This document shows, in pieces, positions 8,405 to 17,067 of a DNA stretch of 32,699 bases (position 1 is its first letter; each line of letters begins with the position of its first letter). A model generated the notes under the pieces. That model was not told where the DNA came from, ran no database searches, and saw nothing but the letters and a program-made list of their open reading frames with translations. This DNA is from CAYJLC01 sp044426355 (GTDB lineage: Bacteria > Bacillota > Clostridia > Oscillospirales > Butyricicoccaceae), in the NCBI GenBank assembly GCA_044426355.1, contig JAWXUO010000021.1, forward strand, positions 1 through 32,699, in the 5' to 3' direction. A program made the translations under genes and the position numbers.

Positions 8405-9475
8405 ATGAATGAAAAATTATTAGCACTTGAGGCACGTTTTTTAGAACTTGATGAATTAATATCAAGCCCTAATTTATATGACGACCCACAAAATGCAGCA
8501 AAACTTTTAAAAGAACAAAAAGATTTAACACCTATAATAGAAGCTTTTCGTACTTTACGCAAAGCAGAACAAACAGTAGAAGAATCGCTTGAGCTTATGC
8601 AAGGTGAAACTGATGTTGAAATGAAAGAAATGCTACAAATGGAGTACCAAGAATCAAAAGATAGCATTGAAAGACTTACAGAAGAATTAAAATTATTATT
8701 AATTCCAAAAGATATAAATGATGATAAAAACGTTATCGTGGAAATCCGTGGTGGTGCAGGTGGAGAGGAAGCTCAGCTATTTGCAAACTCATTATATAGA
8801 ATGTATACTATGTATGCAGAAAAAAATCGTTGGAAAATAGACGTTATGAATATGAACCAAACGGAACTAGGTGGAATAAAAGAAGTTTCTTTCGAAATCG
8901 AAGGAGAGGGAGCTTATTCTCGACTAAAATTTGAATCTGGTGTTCACCGTGTGCAACGTGTTCCAGAAACAGAATCACAAGGTAGAGTTCATACATCTAC
9001 TGCAACAGTTGCTGTTTTACCAACAGTAGAAGAAGTTGAAATAGACATAAATCCATCAGATTTAAAAATAGATACTTTCCGTTCTAGTGGTGCAGGTGGT
9101 CAGCACGTAAATACAACAGACTCTGCTATCCGTGTAACACATATCCCAACAGGTGTTGTTGTTGAGTGTCAAGACGAACGTTCGCAACACAAAAACCGTG
9201 ATAAAGCTATGAAAGTTTTGCGTTCTAGAATTTACGAAGCAGAGCTTGAAAAACAAAATGCAGAAATTGCAGCAGAAAGAAAAACGCAAGTAGGGACAGG
9301 CGACCGTTCAGAACGCATTAGAACTTATAACTACCCTGAAAGCCGTGTTTCTGACCATAGAATTAAACTTACATTATATAAATTAGACCAGTTTTTAAAT
9401 GGAGATTTAGACGAAATTATCGACGGTTTAATTACAGATATGCAAGCAAAACGTCTTTTAGAGCAAGGCGAATAA
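8405..9475 (+). CDS. prfA: Peptide chain release factor 1
   Basis: A 356-residue class I release factor. The codon-recognition element is P-E-T at residues 187-189 within HRVQRVPETESQGR, the P-x-T form that identifies RF1 (UAA/UAG) rather than the S-P-F form of RF2. The catalytic GGQ is at residues 231-233 in SSGAGGQHVNTTDSAIR; its Gln is normally methylated by PrmC, whose gene is not in this window. It hydrolyses peptidyl-tRNA at stop codons. The ribosome site (GAAAGGT) sits rather far (about 11 bases) from the ATG. Confidence 0.97.
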   Translation: MNEKLLALEARFLELDELISSPNLYDDPQNAAKLLKEQKDLTPIIEAFRTLRKAEQTVEESLELMQGETDVEMKEMLQMEYQESKDSIERLTEELKLLLIPKDINDDKNVIVEIRGGAGGEEAQLFANSLYRMYTMYAEKNRWKIDVMNMNQTELGGIKEVSFEIEGEGAYSRLKFESGVHRVQRVPETESQGRVHTSTATVAVLPTVEEVEIDINPSDLKIDTFRSSGAGGQHVNTTDSAIRVTHIPTGVVVECQDERSQHKNRDKAMKVLRSRIYEAELEKQNAEIAAERKTQVGTGDRSERIRTYNYPESRVSDHRIKLTLYKLDQFLNGDLDEIIDGLITDMQAKRLLEQGE

Positions 9476-9544
9476 ATTATAATTTTAAATTAAGGTAATT
9501 GAAATATCTAAGAATAATTATCTGCTAAAATATACTTCTTAATA

Positions 9545-9582
9545 AAAAATACATCGCATATTATTCTATGAGGTGTATTTTT
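9545..9582 (+). promoter_or_regulatory. Hairpin covering the ribosome binding site of the ZIP gene
   Basis: AAAAATACATC (9545-9555) pairs with GGTGTATTTTT (9572-9582) over 11 base pairs with one G-U, enclosing a 16-base loop. The GAGGTG ribosome site (9570-9575) is largely inside the stem, and the stem ends immediately before the ATG. It could serve as a weak terminator for prfA, as a translation-silencing hairpin for the transporter, or both. Confidence 0.45.
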
Positions 9583-10305
9583 ATGAACGAAACAATATTT
9601 TATACTCTACTTGGTACGCTAAGTGGTGCTATAGGTACAGGGCTTGGTGGCGTTTTTGCCATATGCACAAATAAAAAATCGAATAAATTTTTAAGCTGTA
9701 TTTTAGAGCTATCAGCAGGGCTTATGCTGTCGGTAGTGTTTTTAGATTTACTGCCAAATGCCTTTTTAAGAACAGATTTTATAACAAATATTCTAGGATT
9801 ACTAATTGGAATATTTTTTATGGTTTTAACAAAGAGTGTAATTTGCGATGATAATAATTCGTATCAAAGTATTGGTATGGTTTTAGCTGTAGGAATAGCC
9901 TTGCATAATCTTCCAGAGGGGCTTGCGATTGGAGTTTCTCTCGATGCAGATTTTTCGCTAGGTTTATCTATAGCATTAGCAATTTTGCTACATGATGTTC
10001 CTGAGGGACTTGCGATGTCAATTCCACTAAAAATGGCGAATATGCACCCTATAAAAATTTTGTGTATATCAATTTTTGCAGGACTGACAACAGGTTTAGG
10101 TGGACTTATAGGCGTAATTATCGGAAAAATAAGCGATAATATAATAGGTTTGTCGCTTAGCATTGCAAGTGGAGCGATGATTTATGTAATCATTATGGAA
10201 TTAATACCAAAATCTAAGGAGATTTACAAAGGGAAACTATCCTCTGAGTTTAATATGTTAGGAATTATACTGGGAGTATTGGTGAAAACTGTTTTAAGTG
10301 GGTGA
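9583..10305 (+). CDS. ZIP-family divalent metal transporter
   Basis: A 240-residue integral membrane protein with about eight predicted helices. Both metal-binding helices show the family motifs: HNLPEGLAIGVS and LHDVPEGLAMSIPLK, with His, Asn/Asp, Pro and Glu ligands. ZIP proteins carry Zn2+ (also Fe/Mn) into the cytoplasm. I place the start at ATG 9583 because GAGGTG lies 7 bases upstream; the ATG at 9568 overlaps that site and has none of its own. The last four bases overlap the next gene (GTGA). Substrate specificity cannot be read from the sequence. Confidence 0.88.
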   Translation: MNETIFYTLLGTLSGAIGTGLGGVFAICTNKKSNKFLSCILELSAGLMLSVVFLDLLPNAFLRTDFITNILGLLIGIFFMVLTKSVICDDNNSYQSIGMVLAVGIALHNLPEGLAIGVSLDADFSLGLSIALAILLHDVPEGLAMSIPLKMANMHPIKILCISIFAGLTTGLGGLIGVIIGKISDNIIGLSLSIASGAMIYVIIMELIPKSKEIYKGKLSSEFNMLGIILGVLVKTVLSG

Positions 10306-11930
10306 TTTTAATAAAAACTTTAAAGCTAGATTCAGAAAAAAAAGAAGACATAAAAAAAGCTTGCGATTTAATTTTAAACGGAGAAGTGGTGGCAATTCCA
10401 ACAGAAACTGTGTATGGACTTGGTGCGAATGCACTAGATAAAAAAGCTGTTTTAAAAATATTTAAAGCAAAAGGCAGACCACAAGACAATCCGTTAATAA
10501 TTCATATATCAAGCTATGATATGCTAGAAAGTTTAGTTTTGGAAATATCCCAAAAAGCAAAACTTGTAATGAATGCGTTTTGGCCAGGTGCTTTGACGAT
10601 TATCTTTAAAAAAAGTGATATTGTACCGAGTGAAATTTCTTGTGGACTTGATACAGTTGCAATAAGGTTTCCAAACCACAAAACAGCACTAGAAATGATA
10701 AAAACTGCAGGTGTGCCAATTGCTGCACCGTCTGCAAATTCATCTGGAAAACCATCGCCGACAACTGCGACACACGTTTTAGACGATTTAGATACAAAAA
10801 TTTCGGCTATTGTGTGGGACGCTCCTTGTAAAGTTGGTGTCGAGTCTACCGTTTTAGATTTAACAGGGGACATACCATCTATTTTGCGACCTGGAGAGGT
10901 AACTTTTGAGCAATTGCAAGAAGTTTTAGGCGAAGTTTTGATAGATTTTGCTGTAAAAGAAAAAATTTCAGAAAATGCTGTTGTAAATTCACCTGGTATG
11001 AAATATAGACATTATGCACCAAAAGCAGACGTTACTGTTTTGTGTGGAAATTCGCTAGATACTGCAAATTATATAAACCAAGTAGCAGATGAAAAAAGTG
11101 GTGTTTTATGCTTTGATGAGTACGCAAATTTCTTTAAAAATGAAAATATCAAAACTTTTGGCGAAGAATTTGACATAAGTGAGCAAGCGAGAAATTTATT
11201 TGAAAAACTACGTTTGTTTGACGAGTTAGATATATCGCAAATTTTTGCACAATGCCCAAATGATGATGGATTAGGTCTTGCAGTAGCAAATAGACTTAAA
11301 AAATCAAGTGGATTTAATGTTATAGAGATAAAAAAACGCAAAATAATCGGACTGACAGGAACATCTGGAAGTGGAAAATCGACAGTTAGTGGCATTTTTA
11401 ATAAACTTTGTGCTAAAGTTATTAGTGCAGATGAAATTTACCATAATTTGCTAGAAAACTGCGATGATATGAAAAGAGAGATTTCTGAAAGTTTTGATGT
11501 AGACTGTAAAGATATAGATAGAAAAAAACTGGGAAAAATTGCTTTTTCAGATAAATCAAAACTTTTAAAACTAAACGAAATTACCCATAAATATATAACT
11601 CACGAGTTTGAAAAACAATTATTTTGTAGTATTAATGACGAATTTATAATTTTAGATGTGCCACTTATGTTTGAGGCAAGTTATGATAAATATTGCGATA
11701 AAGTAATCGGAGTGGTATCAAACGAAGAACAAAAAATTGAAAGAATTTGCAAAAGAGATGGCGTTAATTATGACTACGCAAAAAAACGTCTTGAAAGTCA
11801 AAAAAAAGATAGCTTTTTTTATGATAAGTGTGATATAATAATAAAAAACAACGATGATTTTTCTTCACTTTATAAGCAATGTGAAGAAATATATAATAAA
11901 GTGATGGGAGAAAGAAATGAGCTTACTTAA
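10302..11930 (+). CDS. Fusion protein: threonylcarbamoyl-AMP synthase (Sua5/TsaC) plus dephospho-CoA kinase (CoaE)
   Basis: A 542-residue protein with two enzyme domains in one uninterrupted frame. Residues about 1-215 are the YrdC/TsaC fold (PTETVYGLGANA, KGRPQDNPLIIHI, WPGALTIIF, AAPSANSSGKPSPTTA, VESTVLDL). SPGMKYRHYAPK then leads into a Sua5 C-terminal domain to about residue 340. Residues about 346-538 are a complete CoaE: Walker A GTSGSGKST (353-361), then DVPLMFEA and a lid region KRLESQKKD. The first half makes the threonylcarbamoyl-adenylate for tRNA t6A37; the second phosphorylates dephospho-CoA to CoA. The start is GTG at 10302, overlapping the ZIP stop. Confidence 0.92.
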   Translation: MILIKTLKLDSEKKEDIKKACDLILNGEVVAIPTETVYGLGANALDKKAVLKIFKAKGRPQDNPLIIHISSYDMLESLVLEISQKAKLVMNAFWPGALTIIFKKSDIVPSEISCGLDTVAIRFPNHKTALEMIKTAGVPIAAPSANSSGKPSPTTATHVLDDLDTKISAIVWDAPCKVGVESTVLDLTGDIPSILRPGEVTFEQLQEVLGEVLIDFAVKEKISENAVVNSPGMKYRHYAPKADVTVLCGNSLDTANYINQVADEKSGVLCFDEYANFFKNENIKTFGEEFDISEQARNLFEKLRLFDELDISQIFAQCPNDDGLGLAVANRLKKSSGFNVIEIKKRKIIGLTGTSGSGKSTVSGIFNKLCAKVISADEIYHNLLENCDDMKREISESFDVDCKDIDRKKLGKIAFSDKSKLLKLNEITHKYITHEFEKQLFCSINDEFIILDVPLMFEASYDKYCDKVIGVVSNEEQKIERICKRDGVNYDYAKKRLESQKKDSFFYDKCDIIIKNNDDFSSLYKQCEEIYNKVMGERNELT

Positions 11931-13281
11931 AAAACATGAAAAAGTAGCAGTTATGCACAAGTATGATGACGAAATGAAAGAATTTGCAGAACTTTACAAA
12001 TCTTTTTTAGATGAATGTAAAACAGAAAGAGAAACTGTTAATTTCTTTGAAAAAATGGCGAAAGATAATGGCTTTAAATTATACAAAAGAGGGTCAAACC
12101 TTAAAGCAGGCGATAAAATCTACACAATAAATCGTTCAAAAGCTATAATTTTGGCTGTTATTGGTAAAAAATCGCTAAATGATGGCTGTAATATCACAGC
12201 TGCACACGTAGATACACCACGTATAGACATAAGAACAGTTCCTTTATATGAAGATAGTGGACTTGCACTTATGAAAACTCATTACTACGGTGGAATAAAA
12301 AAATATCACTGGCTTGCAATACCTTTAGAAATTCGTGGTGTTGTATATAAAAAAGATGGCGAAAAAGTTGATATTTGCATAGGTAAAGACCCAACAGACC
12401 CAGTTTTTACAATTACAGACTTGCTTCCACACCTTGGTAAAGACCAAATGGACAAAAAAGCTACAGAAATCGTAAAAGGTGAGGGTTTAAATGTTTTAGT
12501 TTCAGCTACTCCTTCGGACACAGACGAAAAAGAAAACGTTAAACTATTTGTATTAGAGTTTTTAAATAAAACTTATGGTATAATAGAAGATGACTTTGCA
12601 ACAGCAGAATTATCTTTAGTGCCAGCTTTTAATGCTCGTGATATTGGCTTTGACAGAACTATGGTAGGTGCATATGGACATGACGATAGAGTTTGTTCTT
12701 ATTCAACAGCTAGAGCTTTATTTGATATGAAAGAAGTGCCAGAAAAAACTTGCGTTTGTGCTTTAGTTGATAAAGAAGAAATCGGCTCGTACGGACTAAC
12801 AGGTATGAAATCACAACATTTTGATACTTTTATAGAAGATTTATGCATAGATACTAATAGCAGACTTCGTGTATGCTATGAAAATTCTTTCTGCATGTCA
12901 GCTGACGTTTCAAATTCATATGACCCAAATTTCCCAGATGTTTCAGAAAAAAATAACGATTCTAAAATATCAAACGGTTTTGCTATTTTAAAATATACAG
13001 GAGCGAGAGGGAAATCAGGAACATCAGATGCATCTGCAGAAACAATGTCTAAAGTACGCACAGTACTTGATAATGCAAATGTTTCTTGGCAAACGGGTCA
13101 ATTAGGACGTGTAGACCAAGGTGGTGGTGGAACTGTGGCTTACATGATTTCTGAAAGAAATATAGAAACTGTAGACGCAGGCGTTCCGGTGCTTTCTATG
13201 CACGCACCATTTGAAGTAATTTCTAAACTAGACCTTTATATGTCATACAAAGGCTATAAAGCGATGTTTGAAAATATGTAA
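11917..13281 (+). CDS. M18-family metalloaminopeptidase
   Basis: A 454-residue cytosolic aminopeptidase of family M18 (aspartyl aminopeptidase / aminopeptidase I type). The di-zinc residues are recognisable: HVD with His97, HDD with Asp256/257, KEEIGS with Glu287/288, the SADVSNSYDPNF motif, and the C-terminal His in LSMHAPFE. GRVDQGGGGTVAYM is also characteristic. It removes N-terminal residues, classically acidic ones, though specificity cannot be fixed here. It starts inside the end of the Sua5-CoaE gene (14-base overlap) with a GGGAGAAAG ribosome site, so the two are cotranscribed. Confidence 0.93.
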   Translation: MSLLKKHEKVAVMHKYDDEMKEFAELYKSFLDECKTERETVNFFEKMAKDNGFKLYKRGSNLKAGDKIYTINRSKAIILAVIGKKSLNDGCNITAAHVDTPRIDIRTVPLYEDSGLALMKTHYYGGIKKYHWLAIPLEIRGVVYKKDGEKVDICIGKDPTDPVFTITDLLPHLGKDQMDKKATEIVKGEGLNVLVSATPSDTDEKENVKLFVLEFLNKTYGIIEDDFATAELSLVPAFNARDIGFDRTMVGAYGHDDRVCSYSTARALFDMKEVPEKTCVCALVDKEEIGSYGLTGMKSQHFDTFIEDLCIDTNSRLRVCYENSFCMSADVSNSYDPNFPDVSEKNNDSKISNGFAILKYTGARGKSGTSDASAETMSKVRTVLDNANVSWQTGQLGRVDQGGGGTVAYMISERNIETVDAGVPVLSMHAPFEVISKLDLYMSYKGYKAMFENM

Positions 13282-13302
13282 TTATTTAAAGGAGAGTAAA
13301 TT

Positions 13303-14343
13303 ATGAAAGAATTAAGATTTGGCGTAGTTGGTTGTGGAGCTATCGGAAAACTACAAGCAGACGTTATCGAACAAATTGAAAACGCAAAACTTGTTGCTGT
13401 GTGTAGTGCGACAGAAAAATCGGCAAAAGAACTTGCAACAACTCACTCTTGCGATTGGCATACAGACTATGCTGAAATGCTAGAACGTGAAGATATTGAC
13501 ATAGTTGCAATTTGTACACCTTCAGGTTTGCATTACGAACAAACAATACAAGCAGGAAAAGCGAAAAAACACGTTATTTGCGAAAAACCTATTGATATTG
13601 AGGTTGCTAAAGCAGAAGAAATGACTAGAGTATGTAAAGAAAATGGCGTTACTTTTAGCGTTATTTTCCAACATAGATTTGATGGTTCTACAGTTGCAGT
13701 AAGAAAAGCTATAGAAGAAGGACACCTTGGGAAACTACTTTGGGGTTCTAGTCGTTCTATCTTATATAGAGATGCAAACTACTATAGCACACCTTGGCGT
13801 GGTACTTGGGAGTATGACGGTGGTGGCGTACTTATAAATCAAGCTATACATACTATCGACTTATTGCTAGAGTTTTTTGGTCCGGTTAAAAGTGTTAGTG
13901 CAAAATGTAGACGTTTATTGCACCACGAAATTGAAGCAGAAGATACAGCTGTTGCGTCTATCGAGTTTGCAAATGGCTGTTTAGGAAGTATCGAAGCATC
14001 TACTGCGTGTTACCCAGGGATATACTCAGAACTTAGCTTATTTGGCGAAAAAGGTTCTGTTGTAATTAAAAACGACAAACTAGTTTACTATAAACTAGAA
14101 GGTGGAAATGTATCATATTTAGATGACGTTTTAATTAGCGAAGAAGAACTTAATGCTCCAAAAGGTGCAAAAATTGCAGATAGATCGCATACAACTCAAT
14201 TTAAAAATGTAGTTGATGCTATTTTAGCAGGAAAAGAACCATTAGTAACAGGTAAATCGGCAACAAATAGCCTAGAACTAATTAAAGCAATCTATAAATC
14301 TTCGGACGAAAAACGTGAGATTTATCTTCAAAAACACTTATAA
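13303..14343 (+). CDS. Gfo/Idh/MocA-family NAD(P)-dependent oxidoreductase
   Basis: A 346-residue dehydrogenase. The N-terminal Rossmann fold starts FGVVGCGAIGKLQA (dinucleotide loop near residues 7-18), the catalytic motif E-K-P is at 94-96, and the substrate domain carries DGGGVLINQAIHTIDLL with Asp172 and His183, as in inositol or sugar dehydrogenases of the family. The substrate is probably a sugar, inositol or sugar acid and cannot be named. It follows the M18 gene by 21 bases with a strong AAAGGAGAG site. A strong terminator downstream separates it from the ulaG operon, so its link to that pathway is only positional. Confidence 0.9.
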   Translation: MKELRFGVVGCGAIGKLQADVIEQIENAKLVAVCSATEKSAKELATTHSCDWHTDYAEMLEREDIDIVAICTPSGLHYEQTIQAGKAKKHVICEKPIDIEVAKAEEMTRVCKENGVTFSVIFQHRFDGSTVAVRKAIEEGHLGKLLWGSSRSILYRDANYYSTPWRGTWEYDGGGVLINQAIHTIDLLLEFFGPVKSVSAKCRRLLHHEIEAEDTAVASIEFANGCLGSIEASTACYPGIYSELSLFGEKGSVVIKNDKLVYYKLEGGNVSYLDDVLISEEELNAPKGAKIADRSHTTQFKNVVDAILAGKEPLVTGKSATNSLELIKAIYKSSDEKREIYLQKHL

Positions 14344-14349
14344 TAAAGC

Positions 14350-14390
14350 AAAGCACAAAGTTTCTTTTAGAAGTTTTGTGCTTTTTCTTT
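14350..14390 (+). terminator. Intrinsic terminator after the Gfo/Idh/MocA gene
   Basis: AAAGCACAAA (14350-14359) pairs perfectly with TTTGTGCTTT (14375-14384), followed by a T-rich run to about 14390. It begins 7 bases after the stop codon and separates the housekeeping run from the sugar operon. Beyond it, 14391-14508 is the leader of ulaG. I see TATAAT at 14466-14471 but no well-spaced -35 box, and an imperfect inverted repeat (TTAATCG ... CGATAA, 14471-14493) that might be an operator. Confidence 0.88.
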
Positions 14391-14508
14391 TGGTTGTTTT
14401 TGTTGTTTTTTTACACTAAATTTGTTCAAAATAACCATTGAAAAGGTAGATAAAATGGTGTATCATATAATTAATCGAAAAAAACCGATAATTGAAAAGG
14501 AGAAAATT

Positions 14509-15573
14509 ATGAGCATAGTATCAGAAATCACAAGAGATAAGTGGATTTTAAGCACGTTTCCAGAATGGGGAACATGGCTTAATGAAGAAATTGAAAGCAC
14601 TGTAGTTCCAAAAGGAAGTGTTGCTTTATGGTGGCTTGGTTGTACAGGCACATGGATAAAATCAGAAGGCAATGCAAACGTTTTAGTTGACCTTTGGGTA
14701 AAAACAGGTAAACAATCACACGGTGATGGAACAATGAAAGTTGGACACCAACACAGAAGAATGATTGGCTGTAAAGCACTTCAACCAAATCTTAGAAACG
14801 TTCCTTGTGTTATTGATCCATTTGCTATCAAAAACCTTGATGCAGTATTATCGACTCATGACCATGGTGACCATATCGACGAAAACGTAGCAGCTGCTGT
14901 TTTACAAAACTGTGCAGACACAGTTCCTTTCATAGGTCCAAAATCTTGCGTAGATTTATGGGTTAAATGGGGTGTTCCTGCTGAAAGATGTATCACTGTT
15001 CGCCCAGGCGATAAAGTGCAAATTAAAGACATCGAAATCGTAGCTTTAGATTCTTTTGATAGAACAGAACTTGTAACACCACATGGTGAAGGCGACCTTA
15101 AAAACAAAATGCCACAAGAGATGGACGATTTAGCTGTAAACTACTTATTTAACACACCAGGTGGAAATATTTATCACTCAGGTGACTCTCACTATTCAAA
15201 CTACTTTGCAAAACACGGTAATGATTATAAAATCGACGTGGCTCTTGGTTCTTATGGTGAAAATCCACGTGGTATGACAGATAAAATTACATCTATAGAT
15301 ATGTTAAGAATGGCAGAATGTTTAAACACTCAAGTTGTTATTCCAATTCACCACGATATTTGGACTAACTTTAAAGCAGACCCTAAAGAAATCGTTACTT
15401 TATGGGAAATGAGAAAAAATAGACTTCAATATAAATTTAATCCATTTATTTTAGAAGTTGGTGGAATGTTCATGTGGCCTCAAGATAAAGACAAAATCGA
15501 ATTTATGTATGACAGAGGTTTCCACGATGCATTCGCAGAAGAACCAGACCTTCCTTTCCGTTCTATGCTATAA
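14509..15573 (+). CDS. ulaG: UlaG-type L-ascorbate-6-phosphate lactonase (metallo-beta-lactamase fold)
   Basis: A 354-residue protein from the start chosen here, equal in length to E. coli UlaG. The metal site STHDHGDHID has His117, His119, Asp121 and His122, and further motifs are WWLGCTGTWIKSEG near the N terminus, YHSGDSHYSNYF and IPIHHDIW. In the known pathway UlaG opens L-ascorbate-6-phosphate to 3-keto-L-gulonate-6-phosphate in the cytosol. Start choice: ATG 14509 has AAAAGGAG 7 bases upstream. An in-frame ATG at 14455, 18 codons earlier, also has an AAAAGG site and would add a non-conserved tail. The substrate may differ here because the ascorbate PTS genes are absent. Confidence 0.9.
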   Translation: MSIVSEITRDKWILSTFPEWGTWLNEEIESTVVPKGSVALWWLGCTGTWIKSEGNANVLVDLWVKTGKQSHGDGTMKVGHQHRRMIGCKALQPNLRNVPCVIDPFAIKNLDAVLSTHDHGDHIDENVAAAVLQNCADTVPFIGPKSCVDLWVKWGVPAERCITVRPGDKVQIKDIEIVALDSFDRTELVTPHGEGDLKNKMPQEMDDLAVNYLFNTPGGNIYHSGDSHYSNYFAKHGNDYKIDVALGSYGENPRGMTDKITSIDMLRMAECLNTQVVIPIHHDIWTNFKADPKEIVTLWEMRKNRLQYKFNPFILEVGGMFMWPQDKDKIEFMYDRGFHDAFAEEPDLPFRSML

Positions 15574-15578
15574 GCCAT

Positions 15579-17057
15579 ATGGAAAAAAATGCTACTTTAG
15601 TCATTGATGTAGGAACATCTAGTATAAGAGGTGTTTTATGCGATGATTTTGGAAAACACATAAAAATCGTACAACATAAATATGATTTAGAGCTTCTTCC
15701 TAATAATTATGTAGAACTAAATCCAAAAATTTTACTAGATTTTATGGTAGATATTTGTACACAAATAGGAAGTTTTGCGAAATCAAACGACTATAATTTA
15801 GAAAGCATTTCAATAACATCTCAACGCTCGTCTGTAATTTGTATAGGCGAGCAGGGAGATGCTCTTATGAATGCTATTATGTGGCAAGATAAGAGAACAG
15901 CTCTTGTTTGCGACGAATTACAACCACTAAAAGACGAAATTTTTTATATTACAGGACTGAATATTTCGCCTGTATTTTCTTTGCCTAAAATAAAGTGGGT
16001 TAAAGAAAATATGCCTGAAATATTCACGAAAACATATAAATTTGCAGGTTTTTTAGAATATTTAGTGTTTCATTTAACAGGGCATTTTACTGTTGATACT
16101 TCAACAGCAAGCAGAAGTGCTATGTTTGATATAACAAATAAGGTTTGGTCGGATAAAATTTTAGATAAAATGGGCATAAGCAAAGAAAATTTATGTGAGG
16201 TTATAGATGTTGGTACTAGCAAATATAACACGACGAAAGAATTTTCTCGAATTTTGCAAATTGAAAACGATATTCCTGTTATACTTGCAGGTGGTGACCA
16301 GCAGTGTGCATCTTTAGGTTTAGGTTGCATAGAAAATTCGGACATAATGGTAAATTGTGGTACAGGTGCTTTTTGTATATGCATAGTAGACGAACCATTT
16401 TTTAGCAAAGAAGATGGGCTTAGCTGTAATGTTTCTGCGATAAAAGATAAATGGATTGTCGAAGGAAGTGTTATTTGTGCAGGAACTGCTCTCGATTGGT
16501 CAAAAGATAAATTTTTAGATGTAGAAATTAGCGAAGTGTGCGAAAAATCAGGTGTTGGAGCAAATGGAGTTATTGCAAATTCTCAATTTGCAGGCAAAGG
16601 CACACCAACATGGGATAGCTATGCACGAGGAAGTTTTAATAATATATCTATTAGCAATACAAAATACGACATGGTACGAGCTGTTTTAGAATCTATAGTA
16701 GAAGAAATTGCAAATAGCGTGTTTAGTATGATGAAAATGTCTAAAAACGAAAATACGCATATAATTTGTTCTGGTGGTATATCAAAGCTTAAAGCTTTTA
16801 ATCAAATGCAAGCTGATATATACAACAATAAATTAAATGTTAGCCAAAATGACCAAGCCACTGTTACAGGAGCTTGGATTTCTGCAATGGTTTTTTTAGG
16901 TAAGTATAAAACGCATAAAGAGGCTTTTGAGAAAAATCAATACGAATTTGAAACGTATGAACCAATTAGCGAAAATGTAGAAATATATAATAAAATAAGA
17001 AATGTAAGAAATCTTTATAACAATGATTATAAAAAGATTTTCGATTTATTGAAATAA
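15579..17057 (+). CDS. FGGY-family carbohydrate kinase, probably pentulose kinase
   Basis: A 492-residue sugar kinase with the two-domain actin-like fold: phosphate-1 loop VIDVGTSSIRGVL (about residues 8-20), SITSQRSSV, MWQDKRT, LAGGDQQCASLG and the adenosine region CSGGISK near 390-400. Members phosphorylate ribulose, xylulose, L-xylulose, fuculose, rhamnulose or glycerol. With an L-xylulose-5-P 3-epimerase and an L-ribulose-5-P 4-epimerase in the same operon, L-xylulose or L-ribulose is the likeliest substrate (inference). No convincing ribosome site precedes the ATG, which lies 5 bases after the ulaG stop, so translation is probably coupled. Confidence 0.88.
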   Translation: MEKNATLVIDVGTSSIRGVLCDDFGKHIKIVQHKYDLELLPNNYVELNPKILLDFMVDICTQIGSFAKSNDYNLESISITSQRSSVICIGEQGDALMNAIMWQDKRTALVCDELQPLKDEIFYITGLNISPVFSLPKIKWVKENMPEIFTKTYKFAGFLEYLVFHLTGHFTVDTSTASRSAMFDITNKVWSDKILDKMGISKENLCEVIDVGTSKYNTTKEFSRILQIENDIPVILAGGDQQCASLGLGCIENSDIMVNCGTGAFCICIVDEPFFSKEDGLSCNVSAIKDKWIVEGSVICAGTALDWSKDKFLDVEISEVCEKSGVGANGVIANSQFAGKGTPTWDSYARGSFNNISISNTKYDMVRAVLESIVEEIANSVFSMMKMSKNENTHIICSGGISKLKAFNQMQADIYNNKLNVSQNDQATVTGAWISAMVFLGKYKTHKEAFEKNQYEFETYEPISENVEIYNKIRNVRNLYNNDYKKIFDLLK

Positions 17058-17067
17058 AAGGTGAAGT

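Noticed and set aside
9568..9582. Earlier ATG for the ZIP transporter
   Set aside because: It overlaps the GAGGTG that serves ATG 9583 and has no ribosome site of its own.
13303..14343. Gfo/Idh/MocA dehydrogenase as first gene of the ulaG operon
   Set aside because: A strong terminator (14350-14390) and a 165-base leader separate it from ulaG; it is better grouped with the upstream M18 gene.
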